DNA of 64,000 nucleotides, taken from Strigamia acuminata. Its lineage: Eukaryota; Arthropoda; Chilopoda; Geophilomorpha; Linotaeniidae. A model generated the notes under the pieces. That model saw only the letters and a list, made by a program, of their open reading frames with translations. It searched no databases and was not told the origin of the DNA. Positions within the stretch are counted from its first letter, which is position 1; every line of letters begins with the position of its first letter. The stretch lies in contig OX442318.1 of assembly GCA_949358305.1 (NCBI GenBank), forward strand, positions 15,110,517-15,174,516, given 5' to 3'. A program made the translations under genes and the position numbers. Below, one piece after another: positions 9,330 through 20,738 of this stretch.

Positions 9330-11073
9330 TGTTGCCAGCTGACCGTCGTGGCGAAAGCCACTGGCAAACTAGTAGCTTTGTAATAAACATTGAAACGATC
9401 CCAGCGATGCACGGCGCGTTCTTCCATTTGACTTGGTCGGAAATAATGAGCGATTTGCTTTCGCATATCATATTTCCTCACAGATCCGTCGTCAAATTCA
9501 TCCCTTGGTCCTTGGAAACCGGAATACCGTTCCTTCACAATGAACATGACTCAGGGTAGGAAGTTCTCAAGTTATCTCGATCAAATTATGAAGAATCGTT
9601 AATGGCGGCGATTCGAATAACGCGCGCGCCTACGGAGGAAATCATATACAGAGTACTCCCGAAGAATTAACAAAATACGATGTTTATTCGTACATAATCA
9701 AATCTTAACTGTTTTTACAATATGTAAACTCGTGCCACGGTCTCTAATAACAATAAACGTCAGCACGAGAGCATTATTAATAAAATAGATAACAATATAT
9801 CAAAAACCCAATGTCTCAAAACGGCCCCCGTACAACAAAACAAGAACGGCCGTTGAGAGTTCAAATTACACCAAAAAACTTGTCTTTAATATCGAAAATC
9901 GTGCATATAAATAACCCAAACCCTAATGATTATTTAATACAGCGAAAATGAATTGAAAGAAGGTGCAAACCCTCAAAAATAAAACCTCAACGAACTTTGA
10001 ATGGAAATCTCGAAAACCCGAAAACTGCTACATTTCGCCACGAGACGTCGCCTAATCAATGTCAACGGAAACTTAATCTAATCAATCGCAATTCTCGAAT
10101 CCCGGACATGGCCACTGTCTTAATACGAATAAAGAACCCAAATAATGCATTCTCGACACTCGTTGCGCGCATTTAATAAATCCCTTGCATTGCACGGAAT
10201 TAAATTCCCATCTCCCGCACTAAACCCAATGCTATTCGCGGGCGAGTTAAAAAACCCGAACTCGACCGAAAAGATGCACGATGCGCCAAATCACGTGACA
10301 CCCGACCAAACGATTGAATCTTATCCGAAACACAAAACAACGAAAAAGTAATCAATTAATCAATTCGAAATCGTATCAAAATCATACAGTAAAAACTTAA
10401 GTCGAACAAATCTCAATCTGAATCAAATTAAATCTCAATCGAAAACGAGGCTCGTTGCACCGCCTTTCTCCTAATGGCGGTTCTAGCCGATCAACGCTCC
10501 TTAGCGACCAACGAAGCTTCGCCTCTGCCCAACGCCGAATCATCGGGTTTTAATCCACGGTAAATTACATCTAAAGCTATTTATTTAATCAACGGAGTGG
10601 TTTCTAACCTAATGTATTTAAATCTACAGTTTCAAAACAACATCTTTCCGAGTGCGCTCCGACCAGACCAAACCGCTCGATAAGCAACAACGACTTCGCT
10701 TTTCGCTTTGAAACCCATCCTCGCCGTTATCACCTTCAATTAGCGACCAAATGCCTGCCTGTACCGTGTCAGATAAGTCCTTGAAAACTCTATTCAACTA
10801 ACCGGAACCGAAATTAAAAACCTTCAATTCTCTTTGTAGATAAATCCGATGCCCGACTTTGTCGCTAGATGGCGCGACACGCCCGAATCTCAAACTACTG
10901 GCGAAAATTCTATAACTTAAGATTCTGCTGCGATATATTCCGACCAATAATCAAAGATCCGAATAGCTTACGACAAAGAAAAAATACAACGTGAATAATC
11001 CATCGACTCAGGTAAAAAACCGAAGCTCCTTTTTCAACTTATCATTATTTCTGTTGCGTTTCTGCTCGCAACA
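9330..11073 (-). repeat. Putative left LTR of J
   Basis: The left edge is set by the 55-bp repeat. The right edge at ...CTCGCAACA is only a guess, from the TGTTGC/GCAACA ends used by the BEL LTRs here. It contains TTTATT/AATAAA motifs near 9675-9780 and no coding frame. The right LTR is too short in this window to confirm the end. Confidence 0.35.
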
Positions 11074-14000
11074 TCGCTCCCACCAAAAAAAGGAAGAGGA
11101 TAGCGGGGGAAAATTAAACCTAATAAATTCACATCTCCTCTTTACTAGGATAACCTATCTAACCTCGCTATTTATCATAGGTGACGTTTTGGAGACGCTT
11201 AGTATGAACAACCGTCTCTCCTATCTGTACCCCCGCAACCCATCCCCTCTCTCAGACTCCCATCTCGGTCTTATCTCTTCTTTCCAAGAGACCGAGTTTA
11301 AGGACCTAAGAGGGAGAGGAATAGGGAATACAGACACTTTCTATTATTTATGCAAACAAAACTATTTTCGATTCACAGCTTTTAATCGAAGGACGCCAAT
11401 GAGATTCGGAAATTCTCTATCCTCTTCAGGGGAAGGAACCTTTTCACAGAAGAATGCTCTCTCGGAGAAGGAGGAACCACCTGACTTCCCTAATCTCGAT
11501 TGCCTACGCCTTTTGCTAATCTCAACCGGTAGCTTTCTAACGTCCCGTATCGAGTGAGGTAACATTGCCTTAATTTAAATAGACCTCGCTTCTCTTGAGA
11601 AAATCTGATCACCCTTTTAAATTCCAGACTCTAACTCAATTCAACAGACGTCGTATTCTTACGACTTGTGACTCTCGACACGGCTCAATAACCACTTCAC
11701 GTGCCGATGTTCTTTGACTACTTTTTCTCTTATTCAGAGACAACGACTTCCGGACCGCTCAAAATTCCATTTACAAACCGGAATCGTCTTCTGTTACTCT
11801 CGAATGTCTTAAAAAATTCTCTTGAATTCTTAAAAGAGGAAGTCAGGATTGCCAAACCCGTGGACCCAGCAACAGCGGACTTCTCTTTTATGTTAATCCA
11901 CTTCACTTGTTTAAGACAACAACCTTTACTATCAGCTATGTAAATCTCTACTATTTTCCTATCTTAATTCTGCCTTGGAAAACTCCATCAACTTTGTTTA
12001 AAAAGAAAACCTTGTCAAGACCAATTACCCCACATTCTACTATTTTCTAATGGAGGGGTTAGTTTCTTGTTGTTGGGCTTAGACTAAGCACCCTGTATTT
12101 TATTTCCCGTGTTAATTGCTTGAGGTAAGAGTGAGGGAGGCTATGCGGACTCTTCTATTTGTTATTTTTCCACAATATAAAATCTTAGGATTAGGAAAAC
12201 AGGAAATTGATCAAAAAAGTTTAGTGACCGTTCCTCTTCGGCGACCGACGGCGTGCACTCCGTCGGTGGCCGGCAGGACTTTCCCGGACACATCTTGTCG
12301 TTTCAGACCCCAATTTTATTTTATATATTCATATAATTCCCTCCCGACTCAAAAAAAAACAAGAAAGGAAACTCTATTGCCAGTCGGGTTCCTACTCCCG
12401 CTAACTCAGGCTGGAGGTCTCTAAAGGATTCGAGCAACCCATTGGTGTTTGTCATCTTGCATGTCAAAAAATCGACCAATCAAACGAAGAACTATTAGAA
12501 TCATAAAGAGAGAAGGGGTATAGAGGGACTTTATATCTGATTGCGTGTATGAACACACTGTCCGTGTCACATTAGATAAGCTGGTGTGAACAGATCCCGG
12601 TATATTCCCGCATTCGTTTTAGCTCTAAATAACTGCATCAATTAGGAGAGCCCTCCAATTCGTTTAATCCCGAGTGGAAAAGCGATTTATTCATCTAAAT
12701 GGCTTGAAACTTCTATTATCTAGTTCGACTGTTATGAAGGTTTAAGAGGTCAAGGTTTTCTATTCTATTTGCTTCTGTATGTATTTTCTAACCCTAGAAG
12801 GACAACGTAACCCATAAGTGAACACCGTAATGCGAAGGACTTGTTTGCTAACTTCCGAACAGAAAGTCTTACAAAGCCATTACTTCACAAATTGAATCGT
12901 TTTTCTGAAAATGTCCAGAATTCTCAAGATTTCCAGTGTTCAAAGGCGGTTTCCTTTGGCTGCCCTTAAATCAGAGTTTTCCAGATGAAAAAGGGAGGTA
13001 CTTGTAACAGAAAAGCTAATCTATCTCGTCTAGAGGAGAACTTATTGAAAAACTTTCTCGTTCTGTTATTCTTATGTTATATGTAAAGGATCTTTTCTTT
13101 CTTTTAAGTCAAGGTTTAAGTATGGTATGGATTGATATTTAGGAAGCGACAGCATGTATTTTGACACACTCGGCGCCAAGGAGTAGATCCACTTTTCAGG
13201 AGATTTCCCGAAATAAAGTGGCGAACTTTTCTAATACTGAAACTGTCAGGAAAGAACCAACTAAAGGTTAGATAAGGAGGAAGGCTTTATTTTCTAAGAT
13301 GCACCCAGCAGCAATGAATATCTCAACAGATCGGCTCCTGTGGTTTTGACTAATGCCATAAATACTAACACCGACTGCTATAGTTGACCAACACCTGAAT
13401 TCGAATGCAACAGAAATTCTAAATTCTTACGTCCAAACTCAATCTGCTCCCCATTCATTAAACTTGTTCTAATTGCAGTATCCTGGAGAATAAGTATTTC
13501 TACTGTGAAGATTCTTTATGCTTTCAAAGAGATCGATCGGGAAACTTCCGAAACTTGAAATCACTAAATTCTCGAGAGGAATCGTCTGTATTTTCTTAAA
13601 TAAAGAGCTGTGTAAAAGGACTGGAAGAATAAACTAAACCAATTTCTACATTTTTCTGAGTGATGAGAGATTTGGATTCTTCTTGTTGGTTATGGGGTTT
13701 TTCTTTATCAATAAGCTGGGATTCGCTCCTTCTCTCGACTGAACCTTTTTACAGTCACCTTGTTTCTTCGGCTGACTTCACCTGACTCTTCCCAACTCAA
13801 CAACCTCTTCGGACCAACTTGCACCGGACTAACTCTCTAACTGAATGCTTTAAAAAATCCTTTCAGTTTAACTTTATGATCCCTTTTTATTCTATTAGAT
13901 AGAAGCTGATGATTGTTGCCTTTTCCTACTCTACAAGGAGGAAGATGGATCTCTATCTTGAGGTTTGATGGGCCACTGTTAACCAACTAAAACCTTTTCT

Positions 14001-16240
14001 CTAATCTAATACTTGGGTTTGATGGGCCACTGTTAACCAACTAAAACCTTTTCTATTTCTGTCTTCTGTATAGGGGGGAATTTTCTTCTTTAAAACTTTA
14101 TTATGCAAACTCGAAACTTTCCCGAGTTCCTCCCCTTTTTATTTCCATTTCTTGAGGAGTGAATTCGTCGCGAAAATCTCACGCGTCAATTGCCCTCTCC
14201 TCATTATGCTAGTGAAATTCGACGGACCAACTGTTAACCGACTGAACTTCTAAATTGCAAGCTTTCTAAATTAGACTGACCGTGCTGTTAACAGCTCAAA
14301 AGAGAAAGTTTCTTGCTACTAAAGGAACTTCCAACAACCAATGTAATATTTTCCTCTTTTAGCTTGATGCTTCGAAAATAAAGACAAAGAATCACGGAAA
14401 ATTCCTGACGAACAACTTCTATTTCTATACGGCCCTTTGCCAGAAAGGAAAATTAGTGTAAAGGTTTTACGTTCGTCTTTCTTTTTTTTTTTTTTGTACA
14501 ATAAGATTTATCTCTCTTTGGTTCGATTTATTGCACATCAGAACCAACGGAACTTATTGCGCTCTTTCTTCGCCTGAGGAAGCAGCAATTTCGATCCAAA
14601 TGACCAATTGGGACCTCCCGCTAAGGCGATGCTGTATTTGCTACCAATGACGAACTCTCTCGTTCCTTCATTGGTCTGAAATTATTCTTGCGCGTGGCGA
14701 ATTATTTCCTTCAACTAGATTTCGACCCCTTTCAAAGCGCTTGGATACTTTAATAAAAGTAAAACCTCTTGAAGTCGACCATAGTTTTCTATTGCCACGG
14801 ATGATGAAACCCAAAACTCCTTCTTTCATTCGGCGTCCCGAAAACGGAATAGAGAATCGAAATTCCACGCATCATCTCTTATTTCTTGCTAGCTAAATTT
14901 CCTCAAAATCCAGTGATTTCTTCAACGTATAAACTTAGCTTGCACTACAACTTCTTATGCTATTCACGAGTTGGACCCTTAACCTGGGGTTTGCTAATTT
15001 TCTTTTTCTGGTCCTTTAAAAGGCTGTCCAGCTTCTTAATTATGCATAATCCCAAACGGATTCCAACCGCGTTCAAACTTAAGAGACTCGAAATTTTCTT
15101 TTCTATTAAATTCCACATCAATTTCAAAATTGTCTATTGGGGGAACCCACGTCTTTATCTATAAAGGGAATTTATCTTTCTGCCCCTTTCCTATTAACGT
15201 AGATATGTTCGTACTTGAATGCAACTTTCGGAAACGTCGGAAATTAATTTCTAAACTTGCAATTGGAACTCAAATTTATCTCAAAGCTTTTTACCTTTAA
15301 TTCATCAACGTGACAAAAAGAAAGGACTGACTAGAAACTTCAATCTCCAAAGAAAATCCAGTTCACAATAAAAAAAAACCCGACTAATTATGCATAAGCA
15401 ATTGAAAATCAATCCCCCCAAAGGGACACACTTCGAACTTCGAATGTGATTCGAAAAACTCAACACTTAATAGTTAAGATCGTAACGGAAATACTCCATA
15501 TCGAACGGCACTCACGAAATTGTCAGGTCGGAAACAACTCGAAAATATGCTAGTCTGAAAATCATACACACTAAAGTAAACTTTACAAGGCGTTTTTTCA
15601 ATGACTCGCTTCATTAGGCAAGAGTGTCTTACGACCCTCGTTGAGCCGTGAAACAGAGCACGCCCCACAAATTAAAACTACCAATATACCGCACACCAAA
15701 TCGAATCCGACATAACAACCCCGCAATACACATACACTAGCCGAACGAAACAAAACCCCCAAAACAATCCTAAAACAACTCTAAACTAACTTAAAACAAA
15801 TAAACAATTCGAAAAAAGAAAACACAAGACTCTTCTCTTCTAGTGTCATTGCGTTGTGTTCATCCATTTCGTTCCAGAATCCCTTGCGTCGTTCTCCAAT
15901 TCTCCGCTCGAGTTGAACCCTTTTTCCTTCAGCGTGTTTCGAACCGATTTCTGGCTGCGCTCCTTTTGAATCTTCCGCCGACGCCGACCTTGACAAAATC
16001 GACCATTTGCCGTTGTGTAACGCTTCCAAATAGTCGCTGCCATCTTGCTAACTCGTCTGCTGCGTTGTCTGACCCCTTCACGCTTTTCTTTCTCTCGAAC
16101 GGAATTTTCGACCGCGCCTTCTACTCGACGTTGCCGTCTCACTTCAACGAAATGCCGTTCCTCTCTCACTCGCTTCCTCGCACTTCGCTTTTCGACTCGT
16201 TTGGGATCCTGGTGTTGCACGGCACCACAAAAAAGCCTAT
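11074..16240. other. Internal region of J, no gene seen
   Basis: AT-rich sequence with only short open frames (10991-11557, 11701-11943, 12116-12424, 14886-15164, 15843-16307) and none with a recognisable domain. There are polypyrimidine stretches, a T-run at 14480-14496 and repeated TGGGCCACTGTTAACC motifs. Near the right end a minus-strand frame (15846-16230) is rich in Arg/Glu/Lys and low in complexity. It could be a remnant of a basic gag, but this is weak. I find no reverse transcriptase, integrase or protease motif on either strand. Confidence 0.5.
13962..14054. repeat. 54-bp tandem duplication
   Basis: A block of about 39 bases beginning GGTTTGATGGGCCACTGTTA occurs twice, at 13962 and 14016. 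Degenerate relatives of the ACTGTTAACC core occur near 14229 and 14288. This is a local duplication inside J. Confidence 0.85.
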
Positions 16241-16294
16241 GTTGCCAGCTGACCGTTGTGGCGAAAGCCACTGGCAAACTAGTAGCTTTGTAAT
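16241..16294 (-). repeat. Right LTR of J, truncated by B
   Basis: The first 54 bases match 9330-9383 except at one position. It ends at GTAAT, which would be the target duplication of copia B (16290-16294). Confidence 0.6.
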
Positions 16295-16770
16295 TGTTGG
16301 CCTTTAATCTTAAATAAGGTGAGTTGAAGCAACTTTCAAGGTTTTGCATTACTAGCACAAATTGTGCCGCCATCTTTAATGCAGTGGAAAAACATAAGCA
16401 ATACAGCACATGTGGTTTGAGGTTATTTGACCTCACAAACTATAGGGAGAACAAATCAATATTACATTAAGTTGATTTGTCCTGTACAATATTAAAGTAT
16501 GAAAACAACTTAGAACAGAACAAGTTCTCAACACAAAATGCTCATTTGAGCAGACGACGATTAGATAAGTCATTATATAGAGGGAAATCAGTTGTGGTAC
16601 ATACACACGCAATTTATAAAAACAATAACAACTGACTTGCAATTTCAGGGCATTATACAATAACAAATTAACCGCGTAACAATCGCGCTTATCCGGAAAT
16701 GCACGAAGTAAACTCTATATCACGAATCGAAACTGTGACAACATTTGTCCCTAAACTTCACATATCAATA
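16295..16770 (-). repeat. 3' LTR of copia B, 476 bp
   Basis: It runs from TGTTGGCC to CATATCAATA on the plus strand, the same ends as the C LTRs, and is alignable with them throughout with scattered substitutions. The polypurine tract follows at its 5' side on the minus strand. Confidence 0.9.
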
Positions 16771-16780
16771 CCCCCTCTGG
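16771..16780 (-). promoter_or_regulatory. Polypurine tract of B
   Basis: Minus-strand CCAGAGGGGG directly before the LTR, identical to that of C at 32028-32037. Confidence 0.85.
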
Positions 16781-16789
16781 ACAACTTTG

Positions 16790-17814
16790 TCACAGATCAA
16801 AGATGTGCTCACATAGTTCGGTCAAACGTGGTCGAGCTAACCACTTGGTTAACAAGTCGGCCACGTTCAATTTTCCAGGAACGTGCCGGATGTCGAATAC
16901 TTTGCCCTCGTACAGATCGCGTAGATAATGAAAGCGAACTTCGATATGTTTGTTCGCTTTATTTTCCACACGGTTCTTACTGTATTGAATTGCCGCTGTA
17001 CTATCGGCAAGGACACAAGGTTGTAAATTCCCAAAATAATCGAACATCACTGACATGTTGAAGAGCCTTTTAAGCCATATGAGTTCCCGGACGCCATCAA
17101 CGATGGCAACAAACTCCGACTCCATCACGGATAACGTGGTCATCTTCTGCTTTCTACATGACCACGATACCGGAACACCGCCCAGAAAAACCACATGACC
17201 CCCGAAGCTCCTTCGTTGGTCTACGTCAGTAGCATATGACGCGTCGGTAAATACCGTTAGCAAAGCACTTTTGCATCTCGAGAGATCAATACAATAATCC
17301 TCAGTACTTTTCAGGTACCTGAGTACCTGCAATAACATGTTAACATGTCTCTGAGAATGTCGCTCGTTGTATTGGGAGAGCACAATGGTGGAAAATAGTA
17401 TGTCTGGCCTGGTTCGCGACGCCAAGAACAGAAGACTACCAACCAGCGATCTATAGGGGAACACGGTGTCAAGTTGTTCATCCTTTTTCACCCCCATTAT
17501 CATTGTACCTACGGCTCCAGGTAAATGAACTTTATGCGACCCATCGATTTTAAAATGGTTGCATAACCTCTCGATATATTTGCGTTGATGCACTAAGATC
17601 TTGCCATTCACACGCGTAAACTCTATGCCTAGCAAAAGGGTCACTGGCCCAAGGTTTACCATTTGGAAGTGTTCTGTTATCCAGGACAGGACATCCTTTT
17701 CGATCTTTTCGTTGCGTGAAAAGATGACTAAGTCATCGACGTACACGACTAAAACGACGTCTCTGTCCATGCAATAAACGCAGTTAAAACCCGGGACCGG
17801 TTTAAATCCAATAT
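16790..17814 (-). pseudogene. Copia B reverse transcriptase end and RNase H
   Basis: The frame holds the RT active-site box VVYVDDLVIFSRN close to its start and the copia RNase H with TVFTDASYATDVDQR, the WSCRKQK-TTLSVMESEF block and DSTAAIQYSKN. It ends LTKWLARPRLTELCEHIF at the stop at 16790. It is nearly identical to the C polyprotein end. It is separated from the rest of RT by gypsy H, whose ATAT target lies at 17811-17814. RT copies the element RNA in the particle and RNase H removes it. Without H the frame would continue into 27620-30540. Confidence 0.95.
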
Positions 17815-18320
17815 TGTTACGTGGCCAGACTGACTACTGTTTGACCACGTAAATACTTATTTATTAAACTGGGGGTTTGTAATAGCATTAAGTTAAACTA
17901 GCATTTAACTGTGTTGCTAATAAGAAGGAAATAAAGAGGACTCATTGTATTATTATTAAAATATAACAGTATGTTTATTAAATCATAAATACAATCTGAA
18001 AACAAATATAATTCAACTTAAACTAAATTCTAAAACTATCTTAAAAATAACCTAAGACTAAATAAGCATGAATAACTTTTGGGGATGGGAAAACCTTGAG
18101 ATGCCACAGCAATAACTGCTTGTCAACCTCTGTGCCCATTTGGCTCTTGTCAAACCTTAAATAGAGCTCGATCGTTCTATTATTCGGTGATAGGTAAAGT
18201 CATTACCTCATCCGCTTAAGGCGGATTCTAGTGAGAGTTTTAGGGGTTATTCTCTAATGATTAACTACGGAAGCGAGGTGGCGACAGCTGATTCACAGCG
18301 TGCTCGTCCACCGCGTAACA
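17815..18320 (-). repeat. 3' LTR of gypsy H, 506 bp
   Basis: It starts TGTTACGTGGCCAGAC and ends CCACCGCGTAACA, and is a same-length copy of 27114-27619 with no difference found by eye. It is AT-rich, with several AATAAA/TTTATT motifs. Confidence 0.97.
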
Positions 18321-18335
18321 GCCCCCTCCTTTAGC
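18321..18335 (-). promoter_or_regulatory. Polypurine tract of H
   Basis: On the minus strand GCTAAAGGAGGGGGC abuts the LTR start, a textbook polypurine tract for plus-strand priming. Confidence 0.9.
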
Positions 18336-18816
18336 TTTTTCGGACTCTCGAAAACAAAATACCTAAATAATTAACCCAATTAGCTAACCCTGTTATTCAT
18401 GTCTATAAGTCTGTTTCCCATGTTATTCATGCTTTTACATAATTCACACTTCATTTCAAACAATAAAATAATCAAACACAATTTCAAACTATGAAATCAA
18501 ATGATATGTCAATTTCAACACAATACACTTTTTTAAAGATAACACTTTTTGATGTTTTTCTCACTTATATTAATTTTTTTGTTTACAGTTTTCCTATTTT
18601 CTATACAAACTAATAATTCAAAAAAAATAATGCATTACATTCAATGCGAATGAAAAATGAAAACAATTACAAAATCAAAAAAAAATAATATCAACTTCAA
18701 AATAATGAAAGAATTACAATGTCTCTGCTCGCTCCAGTATACCTGGGCTCACATCATTGACAAAACAATAAAACAAATAATACAAAAAAAATATACACAC
18801 AACACTTAATGTCCAA
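18336..18816 (-). other. AT-rich untranslated stretch of H
   Basis: About 480 bases between the stop of the protease gene and the polypurine tract. It is very AT-rich with A-runs and no open frame of note. Confidence 0.7.
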
Positions 18817-20178
18817 TTAAGGTTGGTTTTCCTCCTTTTCGAATGGGATCAGCTTCTCGTGTAAGATCTCGTACACTATACGCTGGCGCAAATCGATGGG
18901 ATGGCCATGGCGCATGTTGTCCCTGTCTTCGATATATCGGCGGGCAAAGTATAAGATAGTGGGCCCGCAGCTATCACCGTCAAGCTGTTGCATGCGGGGC
19001 GGGTCCCACTTCTCATAGCCCCGTGGAAACACCATTCCAGCTCCGATAATACAATTATGCACTCGCTCCCAAGCAGGGCAACTAAAAGTGAGAACCCCGC
19101 TCGGATCGTAAAGCGTTACCTGTGTTGGAAATTTGGTCCAATCGACCACAAACAATTGCCAGTGATCGATTTCTGGTATTGGGAAAATCCAAACTGACTT
19201 CCCATAATGGTCATGGGTTTTCTTCATCCATCTCCATGCTTCTGGAAACCGCTCAGCGTCTAGTATCATTTCGACAAAGTCGACTCTGACTGCCCATACT
19301 CGTTCGTTAAATTTTGCGAGCATTCGCAAATAATGGTCAATTACACTTGGATGAACCCAAGCCCTTTCACCTGGCGCAAGGTGTCCAAGAGACGCCATTT
19401 CCCTATTGGTTATAATTATGGACGGGTCATCTGACATAGTTATCGCTGTTTCATGCTTTGGTCGATAACTAAAAGCTACCGTTGCTTCCAACGCCTCCAT
19501 CTGTTGATCTCCTTGTAAACGAACGCGATAGAGTATCAGTTGTTTTGGCAAAATTACACAAGGGTCTTCTTTATACTCGCGCCGCCCGAGCGCTTTCGCA
19601 CGCTGGATATTGCGTCTGATCTTGGCCTCATACTGAAGCAATTTATCTGCCGCACGAAACCATGCTTCAAAGACCAACCGTCCATCAAGGCCTTTCAGAC
19701 CTTTTTTCCTCACTTCCTCGGTCATACAGCGCTGCTCGACTCTAAGTTCTCCAAGACGCTTCTCATTTCGGGTTACTGTCTTCTCAGCCTGCTTCTTGAT
19801 GACTTGAAGTCCTTTATTGGTGAATGCGCGTTTCTCCGCTGTATCCGCAGTTCGTCTTCTTTGCAGACAACGCTTACGCCGCGCTATTTTGTTTAGCTGC
19901 ACAGTTGTCAATGGTGCATCATGCTCTTTAGGCCGCGCACCAAGCTCCTTTCGTTCGGAAAATGGGCGTTTAAATGTTACTAGCTCGGACAATGGTTTAA
20001 TAGGAACCGTTGCAATGTCTTCCTCCTCAGCCAAGACATCCAAATGCTCCAACTCTGAATTCCTATCATATAAATCGAACATCTGGGTTGAAACCCCCGA
20101 ACACACGGAAATATTGTCGTCTTCGTCTGAGCTGTCTTTCACGTCCATCCGACTAAATTTTCCCGTCATATCGTCCAT
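18817..20178 (-). CDS. Ulp1/SENP-like cysteine protease (C48 family) gene of H
   Basis: 453 codons from a true ATG at 20178. Residues 1-60 are acidic. Residues 95-200 are basic and helical-looking (RRKRCLQRRR, EKRLGELRVEQR). Residues 265-445 match the Ulp1 core: LAPGERAWVHPSVIDHYLRML, then VWIFPIPEIDHWQLFVVDW with His339-Trp340, then VTLYDPSG with Asp358, then QLDGDSCGPTILYFARRYIE with Gln398 and Cys404. In yeast Ulp1 the corresponding residues are H514, D531, Q574 and C580. The Gln-to-Cys spacing of six is the same and the His-to-Asp spacing (19 against 17) is close. The full His-Asp-Cys triad plus oxyanion Gln is present, so an active peptidase is likely. Family members cleave SUMO or related modifiers, or viral precursors; the substrate here is unknown. 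It could act on Gag or on host SUMO conjugates. No signal peptide or membrane segment is seen, so it is not an env. Confidence 0.85.
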   Translation of the reverse strand: MDDMTGKFSRMDVKDSSDEDDNISVCSGVSTQMFDLYDRNSELEHLDVLAEEEDIATVPIKPLSELVTFKRPFSERKELGARPKEHDAPLTTVQLNKIARRKRCLQRRRTADTAEKRAFTNKGLQVIKKQAEKTVTRNEKRLGELRVEQRCMTEEVRKKGLKGLDGRLVFEAWFRAADKLLQYEAKIRRNIQRAKALGRREYKEDPCVILPKQLILYRVRLQGDQQMEALEATVAFSYRPKHETAITMSDDPSIIITNREMASLGHLAPGERAWVHPSVIDHYLRMLAKFNERVWAVRVDFVEMILDAERFPEAWRWMKKTHDHYGKSVWIFPIPEIDHWQLFVVDWTKFPTQVTLYDPSGVLTFSCPAWERVHNCIIGAGMVFPRGYEKWDPPRMQQLDGDSCGPTILYFARRYIEDRDNMRHGHPIDLRQRIVYEILHEKLIPFEKEENQP

Positions 20179-20738
20179 TCAAGTCTAATATGTGCAAAAA
20201 TAAATTAAAATTAATTAAAATTCATTAATGGCCAATACAATTCATGTTCACAATCAATTTGTCTAAATTTCATTAAATTTCTAACTTTATACAATATTCA
20301 AATTATTTCATCTAAACCAATTAAATATTCATAGCTATTTCTATTAAATTCTAAAATTAAATGCTAAGTTAACATTTCGAAAAATGTGCTAAGTTCGCTT
20401 TATTTGCTGGAAAAATGGCGATAGATTCGTTTCGTTTCGTTCACTCTCGGGACTTTTATTAATATCTTCCAAAATCCATGAAAAATGTCTTAAATCTCTT
20501 CAAATCATCGCGTAAATTCAAGTTATTCTTGGTTCACTGCAAATAACTTGCGTTCGCCTCGAAAAACAAGAAAATACAACATCAAAATCACATCACGTCT
20601 CGCCTACGTTCATTTCAACTTTCGTCAAACAAAAGTACCTACTTTCACCAAAACTACACAAAATCCTCGTCAATCACGTCTCGAATAACAGCAATTCCCT
20701 TTGCTCACTGCAAATAACTTGCGTTCACTCAAGGAAAG
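20179..20738 (-). other. Gap between pol and the protease gene of H
   Basis: No coding frame. A block (TCACTGCAAATAACTTGCGTTC) occurs at about 20535-20556 and 20705-20726, roughly 170 bases apart, each near a CACGTCTCG motif. The rest is AT-rich. It may hold a promoter or splice signals for the downstream gene, which otherwise has no obvious way of being translated. Confidence 0.55.

Larger units (their letters stand above)
9330..16294 (-). mobile_element. Non-coding LTR-type element J (interrupted by B)
   Basis: A 55-base sequence (TGTTGCCAGCTGACCG...TTTGTAAT) occurs at 9330-9384 and 16241-16294 in the same orientation with one clear difference. I read these as the outer edges of two LTRs, the right one cut by copia B after 54 bases. 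Next to the right copy a minus-strand TGGTGCCGTGCAACACCAGG block (about 16208-16229) sits where a primer site should be. Its spacing is like that of BEL K and D. About 5.2 kb of internal sequence holds no gag or pol, so J would be a large non-autonomous derivative. The second half of its right LTR should lie beyond the window. Confidence 0.5.

Noticed and set aside
10991-11557. 188-codon frame in J as a gene
   Set aside because: Composition is ordinary for AT-rich non-coding DNA, no motif, and it straddles the suggested LTR end.
14475-14500. T-run as a polypurine tract of J
   Set aside because: It is a plain homopolymer far from either LTR edge.
18817-20178. Ulp1-like frame as a host SENP gene unrelated to the element
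   Set aside because: It lies wholly between pol and the polypurine tract of an element with identical LTRs and an exact target duplication, on the same strand, with no intron seen.
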